DNA of 64,000 bases from Pelomyxa schiedti (lineage: Eukaryota; Evosea; Pelobiontida; Pelomyxidae). Both the position numbers and the translations under genes were made by a program. The stretch is taken from the NCBI GenBank assembly GCA_020536535.1, contig JAHLWZ010000359.1, positions 1-64,000 on the forward strand. The letters run 5' to 3'. Each line of letters begins with the position of its first letter. The first letter of the stretch is position 1. Shown one piece after another: positions 49,269 through 60,522 of the stretch. Below the pieces are notes generated by a model that saw nothing but the letters and a program-made list of their open reading frames with translations, was not told the origin of the DNA and searched no databases.

Positions 49269-51519
49269 ATGTTGTCCATTGACGGTAGTCGCGATTCCGG
49301 AGAGGACGTTAGATCAGAGAATGGTGTGTGAGAGTCGTCGGTTGTTGTTTTTTATTATTTTTTTCTTTCTGGGCGGGGATGGAGTTGGTTTTTGTTGCTC
49401 TTTTAATGGGCCGTTCTCCTCGCAGTCACTGCTGCTATTGCAATTGCAAATGTCGTGAAGAGTTCGTTTGGACCTGTGGGATTGGATAAAATGATTGTGG
49501 ACGATATTGGCGACGTGACTATCACTAATGACGGTGCTACGATTTTACGGCTTCTGGAAGTTGAGCACCCAGCTGCCAAGGTGTTTGCTTGCTGTTTGCG
49601 GCCTTTTTGGAAAGAAAACCAACCAATTTCAAGGTATTGGTGGAACTTGCCGATCTTCAAGATAAAGAAGTTGGCGATGGCACAACATCAGTGGTTCTTG
49701 TTGCTGCTGAACTTCTTAGGGTATGCCGGGTTGTTTTGGTTCCACAATAACCAGTGAAGAGGGCCAACGAGCTTGTGAAACGCAGGATTCACCCTACCTC
49801 TGTGATTGCTGGTTACAGACTTGCAGCGCAAGAGGCTTGCAAGTATCTTCAAACAGTCTTATCTTTGAAGGTGCCTATGACTCGACCCCTTCATAATTTT
49901 TGCAAACAAAATGAACAAATTCAGATAGATGCACTTCCCAAAGACACACTCATGAATGCAGCAAGGACATCAATGGCCTCAAAAATCATTGGCAATGATG
50001 ATGCCACTTTCTTTTCACACATCGCTGTGGAAGCCTTGTTGAGAGTGAAAAGAATAGATGAGAAGGGAACTGTCAAGTACTCGAACTTTATCCCTACTCT
50101 TTTCTCAATACTTTTGACCAGGTATCCTGTCAAGTCCGTAAACATTTTAAAGGCACATGGAAAGAGTGCAAAGGAATCCGTTATGGTTCCTGGGTATGCT
50201 CTCAATTGCACAGTTGCGTCCCAAGGTAGCACTCTGCTAAACATTTCTTGTTCTTATTGATCCTTTCAGCCATGCCCAAGCGAATTGCAAATGCCAAAGT
50301 GGCTTGTGTGGACTTTAACCTCAACAAAGAGCGAATGCCCATGGGTGTTGAGGTACTCATCACTGACCCAAACAAGCTGAATGATGTCCAACTCAAGTAG
50401 CATCCATCTCTGTTACAATGTTCTCACGACAGTGTAGGGAAGCCAACATCACCAGGGAACGAATTGGGATGATTTTGCGAACAGGAGCCAATGTTATCCT
50501 CACCACAAAAGGAATAGATGATATGTGTATGAAGTATTTTGTTGAGGCCGGTGCCATGGCTGTAAGACGAGTGAAGAAGGAGGATCTTAGAAGGATAGCC
50601 AAAGCCACTGGAGGTGCATATGCCTATTTTATGTTTCCTCGTCTTACGGTACTCAGCAACCATTCAGTTGACTATGGCAAATATGGAGGGTGGCGAGTCT
50701 TTTGATGTTAGCAGTCTTGGCGTCTGTGACGAGGTAATCCAAGAGAGAGTCGCCGACGACGAATTGCTATTATTCCGCGGAGCTAAGATGAAGTCATCAT
50801 CAATCATTTTGAGAGGAGCAAATTCCTTCCTTCTTGATGAAATGGAGCGGTAAACAACCCTAAGTTCCTCAAGCTTCTAAATCCTGGGTAGATCCATTCA
50901 TGACGCCTTGTGCATTGTCAAGAGGACTCTAGAGTCGAGCACACTCGTTGTAGGTGGTGGAGCTGTTGATACAGCGCTGTCCATTTATCTGGAATCATTT
51001 GCACGAACACTGGTACTTTTCTTCAGCGGAACTACTTACCGGGTGCGACTAACGTTTGTACCCAGGGTTCTCGGGAACAAGCCGCTGTGCACGAATTTGC
51101 CGAGGCATTGCTGGTTATTCCAAAGACCCTTGCAGTGAATGCCGCCTGTGTAAGTGGACCTACCCTTTTTATACAACTCTTTCCTCGAAGCACCCCGCAC
51201 TCTAAACCAAATCAATCTCAACACCAACAACCACCGTTCCTCATTTACCCAACAGGATTCCATGGAACTGGTGTCGCAGCTTCGCGCGCATCACTACGCC
51301 TCACAAACAGACAAAACCAAAGTGGCAATGGCACACGACGGCCTGGACCTAGTCAATGGAGCCGTTCGCAACAACCTAGAAGCCGGCGTTGTTGAGCCCG
51401 CAGTCAGCAAAGTCAAGTGCCTCAAGTTTGCCACTGAAGCCGCCATCACAATCCTAAGAATCGACGACGTAATCAAATTGTCACCCAAACCAGAACCCCA
51501 AAGAGAGGAGGACTACTAA
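49269..51519 (+). CDS. CCT1: CCT chaperonin subunit alpha
   Basis: The start is the ATG at 49269 ([19 protein letters not shown]), which joins over an intron of about 100 bases to [18 protein letters not shown]. The group II chaperonin signature is complete: [19 protein letters not shown], then [16 protein letters not shown] after splicing. The alpha-subunit pattern follows: [86 protein letters not shown] and [21 protein letters not shown]1 is one of eight subunits of the cytosolic TRiC complex that folds actin and tubulin. The gene starts about 250 bases after transportin on the same strand, with no sign of co-transcription. Confidence 0.93.
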
Positions 51520-51654
51520 ACAAAAACAACAACAAAAAAAAAACAAGGAGAGCCACAACCACTTGACTTTTTCTTTCTTTTTCTGTTGTTGGTTCGTGTC
51601 CTTTGAAATCACATTGAGGGCAGAATTAGAAAATAGAACGGACCATACAGAAAG

Positions 51655-52688
51655 ATGGCGGAATGGTTGTGGGTGCTGCAGGTTGTGAGTGGGTCGTACG
51701 TGGGCTTTTTCGGGCTGTATTTTGTGAGTTGGATAGTGGCGCCCAGGCTCATGAGGAGGCAGTACGAACGCGTCGAGGACGAAAAAAAGCAGGAGTGGCA
51801 CCAAAACTCTGTGTCATTTGTTCACTCCTTCCTGGTGACTCAGGTTTGGTTCCACAGGAATCCCGATACAATTGACAGAGAAGTGTAGGGATCGTTGCGT
51901 GGCGTGGTGTGGAGATTGATGCAGGTGGAAGTGTGGGATGCATCGCACCTGTCAACCGTTGTGGTGTGCGGCAGTAGTGAGGAGTACATTCACAATTATG
52001 CATTTTGTGTGTAGTTCCCTCCATGGCATTGGTTTGGTTCTAAGTGTCTTCCTTTTTTTTTTTTTTGTAAACAGGGCTGTTTGTGTCATGTGGATATTTT
52101 CTGTACGACATGACTCTATATCATGTATCCACCTGCTCTTACTGATTTGTTTTTTTTTAAAATCTAACATTATCACCAAGACATTTTCTAAAAACGGGAC
52201 CTTTTTCAAGCATTTGCACCACATAATTCCTTCGTTGGCCATATTTTGGTTCTACTATATGGATGTCAGTGTTCCGGTTGTTTCTGCATTCAACAGTAAT
52301 GAAGTACCTAGCCTATTGTGCTTGTTATTTTCTCTATCTCACAACTGGCCAGATAAGTACACCCTTCCTGGAACTGATGTGGTTTTTCCGGTATACCAAC
52401 CACAGCGCACTTGGAATGGCAGCCACAGTAATGTTTGTGCTCTCATTTGTAGTATCACGTGTTATTGGTGACACAATTCTGCTGTGCCTTACTCCCTGGG
52501 TTGTATGGGACACTGCAATATGCTCTACTGGTGATGACATACACCCACTACCACATAGAACTCATGTGATTGTCACTGTGCACGTACTGATGGTAGCCTA
52601 CTGCCTGCTTCAGTACGTTATGATGGGGCAGGTCACACTCTACATAATAAAGTTCTTCACCAAAAGAAAGGAAACCAAGGAAGCATAA
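51655..52688 (+). CDS. TLC-domain multi-span membrane protein
   Basis: The start is the ATG at 51655 (MAEWLWVLQVVSGSYVGF), beginning in the first membrane helix. Exons give WHQNSVSFVHSFLV, LFVSCGYFLYDMTLYH, a His-His motif in FFKHLHHIIPSLAIFWFYY, the sequence QISTPFLELMWFFR, and two long C-terminal hydrophobic helices before a Lys-rich end (KFFTKRKETKEA, an ER-retention-like tail). This is the TRAM-LAG1-CLN8 fold; the TPFLxxxW and HH features are closest to TMEM56/TLCD-type proteins rather than ceramide synthases, which carry a longer Lag motif. It probably acts on membrane lipids in the ER. One intron in the model (about 52271-52297) is only 28 bases. Confidence 0.85.
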
Positions 52689-52726
52689 ATACATAAAAAC
52701 CATTATTATCGTTTTTCATTCATTGG

Positions 52727-52804
52727 AGGGATGTCACCACCCCACACACAAAAATTGTTTCCAAGCAAAAGACGCGTGGTCATTTGCGGGAACAGGTAAG
52801 TAAT
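52727..52804 (-). ncRNA. Candidate minimal U1 snRNA
   Basis: Read on the minus strand, the first bases are ATTACTTACCTG, whose ACTTACCTG is the exact 5'-splice-site-pairing end of U1. Next is one stem-loop, TTCC..GCAAA pairing with TTTGC..GGAA, with loop sequence ATGACCACGCG that partly matches the U1-70K loop ATGATCACGAAG. An Sm-like site AATTTTTG (52749-52756) follows, and then a six-base-pair hairpin with a GTGA loop (52728-52743). At 78 bases it would resemble the one-stem U1 of trypanosomes. Against this, the plus strand could be a coding exon starting at ATG 52731 and ending in a real CAG/GTAAGT donor. I see no shared promoter motif with U2. Confidence 0.45.
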
Positions 52805-52829
52805 TCGAAGAAGCGCCGCGACAAGATTG

Positions 52830-52850
52830 CCCCCGTGCTAGGCACGGGGG
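52830..52850. repeat. Perfect inverted repeat, 9-base-pair GC-rich hairpin
   Basis: CCCCCGTGC, a TAG loop, then GCACGGGGG form a perfect nine-base-pair stem. It lies just upstream of the candidate U1 RNA start, in a short intergenic gap. No known RNA family was recognised; a promoter element or transcript-end structure is possible. Confidence 0.6.
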
Positions 52851-53029
52851 ATCGCATCAGGCGCACTGAATTGATTTAGTTTCTCATATTCACACCGTTT
52901 CGTTTTTGTAGGGGGGGAGCTGCTCTGACAATTATGGGCGGCGGCGGTTGGTGGTAGGCGAATTCGGAGCTTTTTTGCTAGAAAGGGTAGGTAGGGGTTA
53001 CCCTCCAACTTGGTTTGCGCGACTTACGT

Positions 53030-54327
53030 TTATTGTTTCTCAAAGGTGGGTGGTACTTTATTTTTGGCTTTTCCTCCACAAATTGCTGCTAGCAACAGTG
53101 ATTTTGATGCTTTTGGTGGTGAATCGAGGGTGTCAATGGTTTTCGTCTTAAGAGAGCCTGCAACCTTGGGATTTGTAAGTGTGAATCGAAGACAACAAGA
53201 ACAGTTACCTTCTTTGGTACTCGTAAGTTTTTCTGCATTTGTTGCCTCAAGCGCTTCATTTTTCTTTTGCAACTCGGCCTTAGTGGCTTGCAACTCCACG
53301 CAAGCTCTCTCAAGACGATTACGCAAGTCTAGAATTTCGTTCTGCAGTGCACTCTTTTCTTCATCTGTGCGAGCGATGAGAAAGGAGCAACCTTCTCTCC
53401 AACACTGAAATGAAAGGACGCACTTAATGCCCGTATAGCGTCCTTCTTGGCGTTCCATCTGGCCACTATGAAATCATATTGTGCATCAAGTTCTCTATCC
53501 AAATCAGAGGGATGTGGAGTTGCCATTTGAACAGAAGAAGCTGGAGCTGGAGCATAAGCCGGGACTGCACTTGCAGTTCCCATTCTGATCACCGGGGTAT
53601 ACTTGGAATTAATTCAGATAACCATCACAGAAAATGAAGAAAATGTGAGCAGAAACAAATACCTCGAAAGGGTTGTGAGTCTTCTTTGGAATCATCGTGA
53701 TAATTACACCGTCAGTCTTGCAAGCTTGCTCACGAACATATTTCTCCTGCTGGTCCACTTCTTGGTCCCAGTGAACTATAACTGATGCTCTGAATCCAGC
53801 ATTCACAAGGAAATCGATATTCCGGCCGCGTGTTGTGCAAACAACTGCTTTTCCATTGATAGTAGCTATGTGCTTAAGAAATTCACCCCTCTTGTGCAGA
53901 TGTAAATAGAAACCATCAGCCACACCGACCACTACACACCTTAACTGCCATTGGTACTAGTGTCACTTCAGCGATCCCGCGCCGTTTAAGTGCCCTCATC
54001 ACGTACTCACACTCTTCCCATTTTTTGCAGTACACTACCGTCAAACCACTCAACACCAAGGCTATATTTGTTGCCAACCTGGAAAATCGCAGGGACCAGT
54101 AAGTTCACACACGCAACATCGTTTCTTTACAGCAACAATCAAAGCGTAACAATCCCGCAGCACATACCGCGTAATCTTGTCATCATCGCTGGTGAACTCG
54201 TCCTGCACAATGTGCACCATCACCACACCGTCAACAACCCCAAAAAAATCCGCCACAAACTGACGTTAATGCCCGGCAAGCGTTTTTTTTTCCCAGGCCT
54301 AAATATAAAAGCTCCGAAATCGTCCAT
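53030..54327 (-). CDS. Degenerate DEAD-type helicase C-terminal lobe fused to a coiled coil
   Basis: The candidate start is ATG 54327, but the first exon join is unresolved; the coding pattern is clear from about 54256. Exons read LSGLTVVYCKKWEECEYVMR, ALKRRGIAEVTLVPMAVK, GEFLKHIATINGKAVVCTTR, GRNIDFLVNAGFRASVIVHW, then EKYVREQACKTDGVIITMI. This follows the strand and motif order of the second RecA lobe of DEAD-box helicases (TDxxxRGxD, then YVHRxGRxxR), but motif V and VI residues are replaced and no N-terminal RecA lobe is present. An Ala/Pro linker, then a coiled coil (EEKSALQNEILDLRNRLERA..KKNEALEAT) ends the protein. Likely an inactive RNA-binding or partner-binding module. The helicase relation is moderate, the coiled coil is secure. 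Confidence 0.5.
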
Positions 54328-54601
54328 CGTGTGTGTTGCGTACTTGGGGTGCATTGCTTTGGGGTGACTAACTTATGGTTACGAATATGGTCACCAGCTT
54401 TTCTCCACAATGTGGAGGTCGGGTGGTGTTTTTATTGCAGCAGCAACAGTGCTACTCCATCCGCGGTGCCAAACGCGGTTTCTTCAGCATTGAGCCCGCG
54501 GGGGAGGTTTTTCATGAGTAATTGCTGGAGAGTTGTTTGGGAATCCACAGCTACCTTCTTGGTTCTTCCTCTGCACGTAATAGAAACTGGGTAATAGTAT
54601 T

Positions 54602-55112
54602 TTAGTAAAGTAGTGGATCCTCGTCTGGAATTTTGATACCAAAGCTGGGTAGCTCTCCTGGTTTGGGATTTTTTGGGAACATTGGCTTCTCTTCATCAAA
54701 GGGTTGGAGTTGCACAGCTGGGTGTACTGACTTGGGAAGATATAGGTGCAATTCAAGTGTGGGCTCTACGGTCACCACTTTTGCGTCCTTCTGTATCCTG
54801 ATTGATGGTGTGTCACCTTCCCACAGTATTTGCTTCAATGTGAGCTCTGATTCCTTGGCACCAGACACTGGTGCCCCAGCATTGTCAACAAAGATCCAAG
54901 GTGAAATACTTGTGAACTCTCCTGTTTCATCAACATCTTTGCGCACTCCAGTGAGTCTTTTGTTGCTGTGTAAATGGCTGGTGAGAATGGTGGGAAAAAG
55001 AAGTTATTGGCGCGTACCTTTCAATTTCCCACAAATTGGAACCATGAGAGGGATAGTTGGCATCAAAGACATCGACTTGGCTGAGTGTCTCAGGGCCTGT
55101 AGGTTTGAGCAT
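54602..55112 (-). CDS. Unknown protein
   Basis: Two exons join across an intron of about 65 bases: MLKPTGPETLSQVDVFDANY..LWEIER and LTGVRKDVDETGEFTSISPW..IPDEDPLLY, giving about 150 residues. The chosen start is ATG 55112; the frame is open further upstream (NPRDCYLEKTTP) without an ATG, so another 5' exon is possible. The sequence is hydrophilic with several short predicted strands and a Pro/Lys/Glu-rich end (FDEEKPMFPKNPKPGELP). No family was recognised. It follows the VWA/GTPase gene on the same strand with about 190 bases between. Confidence 0.5.
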
Positions 55113-55303
55113 GGGTGTAGTTTTTTCAAGGTAGCAGTCTCGAGGATTGGATAACAGATAGGAGATTGCATTTCTGTGGGTTGTTTCTTTGTTTGCTTAT
55201 TTGCTTATGGTTGTGTTGTTTCGTTTTAGTTTGGTTTTATTGACATCGCACACAATCATATGCCACATTTTTCTTCAAACACTCAAAATGAGTCAAGGGG
55301 CAG

Positions 55304-57159
55304 TTACGTGAAAGCAAGCCTCAGGATTCCCCAGTACTGCAGGTCTTTCTCCATGTTGCGCTGTGTCTCCTCATCATAATTGTCAAATTTAATCACGGAG
55401 CTTCGAGGTAACAATGTGGCACCCAGTATTTTAATGATGCCCTCCTCCACTTCATCCTCACCACTAGCCCTGTTGATGAAGTTGCACACAACAATTGGAT
55501 TCCTTCCAGCACTTAAAATATTCATCACATGGGCACCAAGTACCTCAAGGCACTCTTGGCTTCGGGCAATGCCAATTGGGAAAATAATAATGACAGAGTG
55601 GATTATCTGGGACTTGTCACATGCCACAACACTGTGAATCGAGTCATTCATGTGTGTATCTGGCCCAACCCTGCCAGTCAAGAAGTCGGAAATACTCAGG
55701 TGAAGGTAGTTGCTCTCTGTGATGCCCCATGGTTCCCAGAAGTGCATGTTGAGTCTCTTCATCATTTTATCAGTTGGAGCGTTCCCAGGGAGGAGATCGG
55801 CAAGTGTGTGACAAGTGTAGTCAACAGTTACGTGACGTGACGACGCTGACGCCTGGAGTGGTGTAACAACCTCTTGCCCAGAGCTGAATGAGGTTGCCAG
55901 GCCATTGCAAAACGTGGTCTTTCCTGAGCCAAACCATCCCCAGAGCTGTTTTGTTGGTGAGGGTAAACAAAAGAGTATTTGTGGCACAACATACAAGAAT
56001 GTTTATCCTCGTCTTGGTTGGATTTGGCAACCTCGTCCTTTCTGGTAGCCACTCCGCTCCAAACCACGCTGCAATTATGGAGACGTAAGAACCAAATATG
56101 AAATCAAAAACAGAAAGGAAACACTGACAAACCAAGGAGCAGTGTGACATAGCCTGTATACCTGGTACCATCCATAACACACTCATAGTGCACCCTCTCA
56201 GGCACCAGATTTCGGTAAATGAGAGCTCTCTGGTCTGGCATCAGGGTGACAGTCGTCTCAAATGGGTGGTCCCTAGTGGCTGGGGCAGTAGTTTTTACAA
56301 CTTCATTATTATAGAAACCGGGCAGAAAGTGTAGGATTGTTCCCTGTTGACGTGGTCAGTTTCCTTTTTAATTTTTAGTAGAAACACCCACCTCTGGAAT
56401 AGCACAGTCAGAAAGAACAGGAGTAATTACCACCTTCAGCGTTACAGGATCTCTGCTGGTTTGCAGGTTGCTTCCAATTTGAGAGCAAGATATCCGTAGC
56501 TTTGGCGCATAGTTTGGGGAAATAGGCCTCAGTGCCGTCAAAGAATTGAAGAGGTGTTGGTAGTCCGGCGACAGGAATCGGCGGGCGTCAGGCAGGATGC
56601 GAGCAAACTGTTGCTCCCGTATTCCAGGGCCAACTCCAATAGCAATGATAACAGGCTGCGGCGTCAGGTTCATCAAGGAACGGTAAGCCTCTGTGATGGG
56701 TGTCGATGGCTCGCCCATCGCCGCGGCGACGATTATCAATGCCGGCTTGGACGTTTCTGACATGTTTCTAAGGAACGAGCGCGTGGCCGACGCGAGTGCG
56801 TCGGCTAGGTTCGAGCTTCCGCCCTGGTGTCTCATGCCGGGGTGCTTCTTGATAGCCTTTGTGGGATCATGTGGAAACCTTGGGTGGGGCACAACTTCGT
56901 CAGTTCCTTTTATTGCTGTCATCAGCGCACCGTTGTCATTGGTGAATGGACAGACAGTCCTCGCTGCATTTGCGAATTCGATCACGCTGCGCAGCATTCT
57001 GTCGGTGTTCTCCACAATGAGGGGCAGGATTTTTTTGGTGAGGATGGCGTCGTAGCCCGGACCCACAGACCCAGAGCTGTCCACCAAGATGCTCAGAAGA
57101 GTGTCTGTGGACAGCTCCTTATGTAGTTCATTGACCAACAACAGGCTCGTGTCCACCAT
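55304..57159 (-). CDS. VWA domain fused to IFI44-like P-loop GTPase
   Basis: The start is the ATG at 57159 (MVDTSLLLVNELHKEL). A von Willebrand A domain follows with the metal site in LVDSSGSVG, then SSNLADALASATRSFL and PVIIAIGVGPG. After an intron near 56340-56390 come beta-sandwich-like segments (GTILHFLPGFYNNEVV, LIYRNLVPERVHYECVMDG). A final exon series encodes a P-loop NTPase: LWGWFGSGKTTFCNGLAT (Walker A), HFWEPWGIT in the switch II position, LSISDFLTGRVGPDT and SQIIHSVIIIFPIG, and a strand ending NPIVVCNFINR where NKxD would be. The order resembles interferon-induced GTPases of the IFI44 type. About 570 residues. The VWA may sense or bind a partner and the GTPase act as a switch; function unknown. 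Confidence 0.7.
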
Positions 57160-57239
57160 TTTTTGAGACTATATTTTAATGATCATCATAAATCTGTTTT
57201 CTGCAAAAAAAAATTTTCGTGTTCTTCTCAGTTGAAGTG

Positions 57240-57562
57240 TCAGTTACTTCGGTGGGTGAGCGCCTCGTGCAACAAGTATTCAGTCTGGTGGTTTTTGTGC
57301 TGAATGAATGCAATCCAAAAAAGCCCGGTGTAGATGGAGGAGCCCTGTGCGCTGGCTGCAGTGTTTCCTTTGGAGTCGACGTACTGGGTCCCTGTGGTTT
57401 CTGCCAACCGGTGGAGTGATTGGAGTCGAGCCATGGCGCTTGGGTGATTGGCTTTTGGGTCAGATGTCCAGCCACTACAGCATATGAAGAGAATCGGAGA
57501 AAAACGTAGTCGATGAGGCTCTGTGTTGGTTGAGTGCCGCGTTGCGCTGCCCTCGTTGCCAT
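57240..57562 (-). CDS. Possible small unknown protein (uncertain exon model)
   Basis: From an ATG at 57562 the first exon reads MATRAAQRGTQPTQSLIDYV followed by FLRFSSYA. A second frame from about 57430 reads MARLQSLHRLAETTGTQYVD, then SIYTGLFWIAFIQHKNHQTE and LLHEALTHRSN before a stop at 57240. The two would need a short intron near 57440-57480, but I could not find a phase-consistent donor/acceptor pair. The sequence looks coding-like but matches no family I know. It is upstream of, and on the same strand as, the VWA/GTPase gene. Confidence 0.3.
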
Positions 57563-58331
57563 TATGGGTCACCTCCCCCGATGTTCGCGTCCTGCGCGAG
57601 TGCGGCGGTATGCGAGCTTCCCATAAGAGAGAGTTCAAAGGACCACTTTCAATCGGAACACCAGTTTTCCCGGATCAGGTGGCAGTGTGCACAAGACCTT
57701 GCGGGGTTCATAGAAAAGGCTATTTGACACACCGACAAAATCTCATTGCAATAGCGACCAAAAACCTTTGTCACCACGTTCCAGTCTCTCTCATCTCTGG
57801 TTGGAGAGCACTTAATTACTCGTAGTGTCAGATAGCTGGCCGACGACTCTGATACATGGCCAGTATCGAGAGAGTGTACACTCAAGCACGGTGACATAGT
57901 TGAATGGCACCCTCAAGATGAGCTGTCCAAGCTAGGAAGTGAAAGAGCTAGAACGCCAGGGAGAAGCATTGAATCTGTTTCCTCTCAGGAGGTTCCTCCA
58001 AAGTGATTCACCACTGTTTTGACCCAGTTCCAGTCACGAAAACCACAAGAAAAAGAGCCAGAACTACCTTCAGTTCCTCCTTTCGGCAAGTCCACAACGT
58101 AGAAACCGAAGACTTGGCAGAACAGCGGGGAAATTTTGGTTTAGGGCAGTTTTCTTCTTTCCTTTTTCTTCAAAACCACGTCAAGGAAAAAGGCATTTCC
58201 CGGTCGTTTTCCATACCCCGGTTCTTCTCATAGCGACTCCCCCTTTTTAAACGGTCAAAAAACAATCAGTACCACAAGAAAAAAAAAAAGCGAACCAATC
58301 AAGAGCAACAAAGCGAAATAAAATAACACTC
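57563..58331. other. Intergenic stretch without recognised gene
   Basis: 769 bases before the hybrid cluster protein gene. A minus-strand frame of 82 codons (57649-57897) contains several Cys and His residues but has no family resemblance and no consistent splice partners. The last 130 bases are A-rich and probably hold the promoter of the hybrid cluster protein gene. Confidence 0.4.
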
Positions 58332-60522
58332 ATGGCAGCATCCACAGAAATCGAGAATGGTACACAACTTTACGTTTCCACACTGTGGCCTTACTTTACC
58401 AGTTCCCATGTTCTGCTTCCAATGCGAACAAACAGTCAAGGCCGAAGCTTGTACAGTCCGAGGCGTATGCACCAAGTGTGTTTTTTTTTTTTGGAGTTCG
58501 CCACCTCCTTTTTGCTCATTTAAATTTACAGGGATCCTCAATTGGCCGCTCTAGAGGACCATTTGATGTGGGGGCTCCAGTCTCTGTCTGTGCATGCTCA
58601 GGTCGCTCTAGATGCAAATATTGCTCTGCCTGCAAACTTTTACAAGTTCGTAGCCAAGGTTAGCTTTCCATCTCTCCCCGAGTTAATGGGGCTTACTCTT
58701 GAATAGGGCTTGTTTGCTACTCTGACTAATGTGAACTTCTCGTGCGAAGATATTGCCTCTTTCATTCGCGAGTGTGTTGCTCTTAGGGACGTAATCAAGG
58801 GAGCTAATCCACCTCCAGCACAGCCACTTCCTGGTATTTTCCCCTTTTTTGTGGTTTATTCCTTTCTCTTACATTTCATTAAACCTAGCTGTTGCTGCTT
58901 GGGCACCCGGAACAACAATTCCCGAGTTGGTTACCGAAGCTAGAGCGTACTTGATCCCTAAGCGCTTTGCTAGACTTGGAAAGGGTGAGATTTCCTCTGT
59001 TTAGTATTTTTCTCTCATTTATTGAAGATCGAGTGTGTTTGCAAGAACTTCTTATGTACGGCCTCAAGGGAGTTGCTGCTTACTACTTCCACGCTCTAGT
59101 TCTTTCGATGGCCAATGACGATATTGGCAAGTTCTGTGTTAAAGCTCTTGCTTTCGTGGTATGAGTATTTTTTTGACTCTATAGTACCTAACTATGATAG
59201 CACAAGGAAGAACCCACAATAGATGAACTCCTGGGGATGTGCCTTGAATGCGGAAAAAGTACTTTTTCCTGTCCAATTTCATCACTGATGGAGTATAGTT
59301 AACCTTGCGGCTATGGAGCTCCTGGACAAGGCCAACACAACGCACTATGGCAACCCCGAGCCAACTCAGGTTCTCTGGGCTAAGACTCCTCAGGCTGCCA
59401 AAGTCGGGAAGGCAATCCTCGTCTCAGGACATGACTTGCTGGAACTGGAGGAACTCCTCAAGGCTACTGAGGGCAAAGGCATCAACGTGTGGACTCATGG
59501 AGAGATGCTCCCGTGCAATGCATACCCTCTTCTCAAGAAGTTCCCACATCTTGCTGGTCACTATGGAACAGCATGGCAGAATCAGAAACGAGAGTTCGAG
59601 GCATTCCCTGGTCCTATCTTTATGACCACCAACTGCTATATCCCAGCTCCTCCATCGTAAGTGCAACATCTTGGTATTCCACTTTCTCACATTAATATAG
59701 ATACGTTCACCGAGTATTTGCAGCTACACCCGTCGGCGGTGTTGATGTAAAGCAGCGTGAGAACTTCGAGGCGATGATTCAATCCGCTCTAGAGATGCCA
59801 GGATTCCTGGAGCCCACTGAGCCCCTCTCTCACCTTACTATCGGGTTCGCACACAACACTGTTCTTGGTGTTGCCGGAACAGTCATTGACGCAGTCAAGA
59901 GCGGTGCCTTGCGACGTATCTTCCTTATTGGTGGCTGTGATGGATTTGAAAAGGAGCGCAACTATTACACAGAGGTGACTCTCCCCTCTTTTTGTAGCTT
60001 TCTCCGTCTCATTGTATTTCTAGTTTGCCGAGAAAGTTCCAGCTGACTGCTTGATTCTTACCTTGGCCTGTGGCAAATTCAAAATTAACATGAGAGATTA
60101 CGGGACACTCGGTGGACTGCCCAGATTGTTGGATATGGGACAGTGCAATGATGCCTACTCGGCCATCAAGGTGGCTGTGGCACTTGCAGGCGCATTCAAC
60201 ACTGACGTCAACTCTCTGCCGCTTTCCATGATTCTCTCTTGGTTTTTTCCTCCTCCAATCTCAATATCCCCACACTAATGCCCACCCAAGGTTTGAACAA
60301 AAGGCTGTTGCCATTCTTCTCACCCTGCTATCTTTGGGAATCAAGAACATCTATGTGGGACCTCGCGTGCCAGCATTTTTCACAGTAAGAGCCTCCCCAA
60401 TGTATATAACTGTCCTAACCACGCAACAGCCAACAATTCTGGGTGTTTTGGTGGAGAAATTCTCTCTTCACGTAGTTGGGAATCCCGACGATGACCTCAG
60501 GACCATTCTCGGAACACACTGA
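58332..60522 (+). CDS. hcp: Hybrid cluster protein (hydroxylamine reductase)
   Basis: The first exon is only 28 bases (ATG 58332, MAASTEIEN) and joins over a short intron to [19 protein letters not shown], giving Cys-x2-Cys-x8-Cys-x5-Cys for the proximal cluster, as in the Desulfovibrio class. Hybrid-cluster ligands are all visible: His in [10 protein letters not shown], Glu in THGEMLPC, and Cys in [29 protein letters not shown] and MGQCNDAY, then Glu and Lys in [10 protein letters not shown] after the last introns. About 540 residues. The enzyme reduces NO or hydroxylamine and protects anaerobes from nitrosative stress. No targeting peptide is evident, so a cytosolic site is likely. The gene has about nine normal spliceosomal introns, so it is long established in this nucleus despite its bacterial ancestry. 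Confidence 0.95.
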
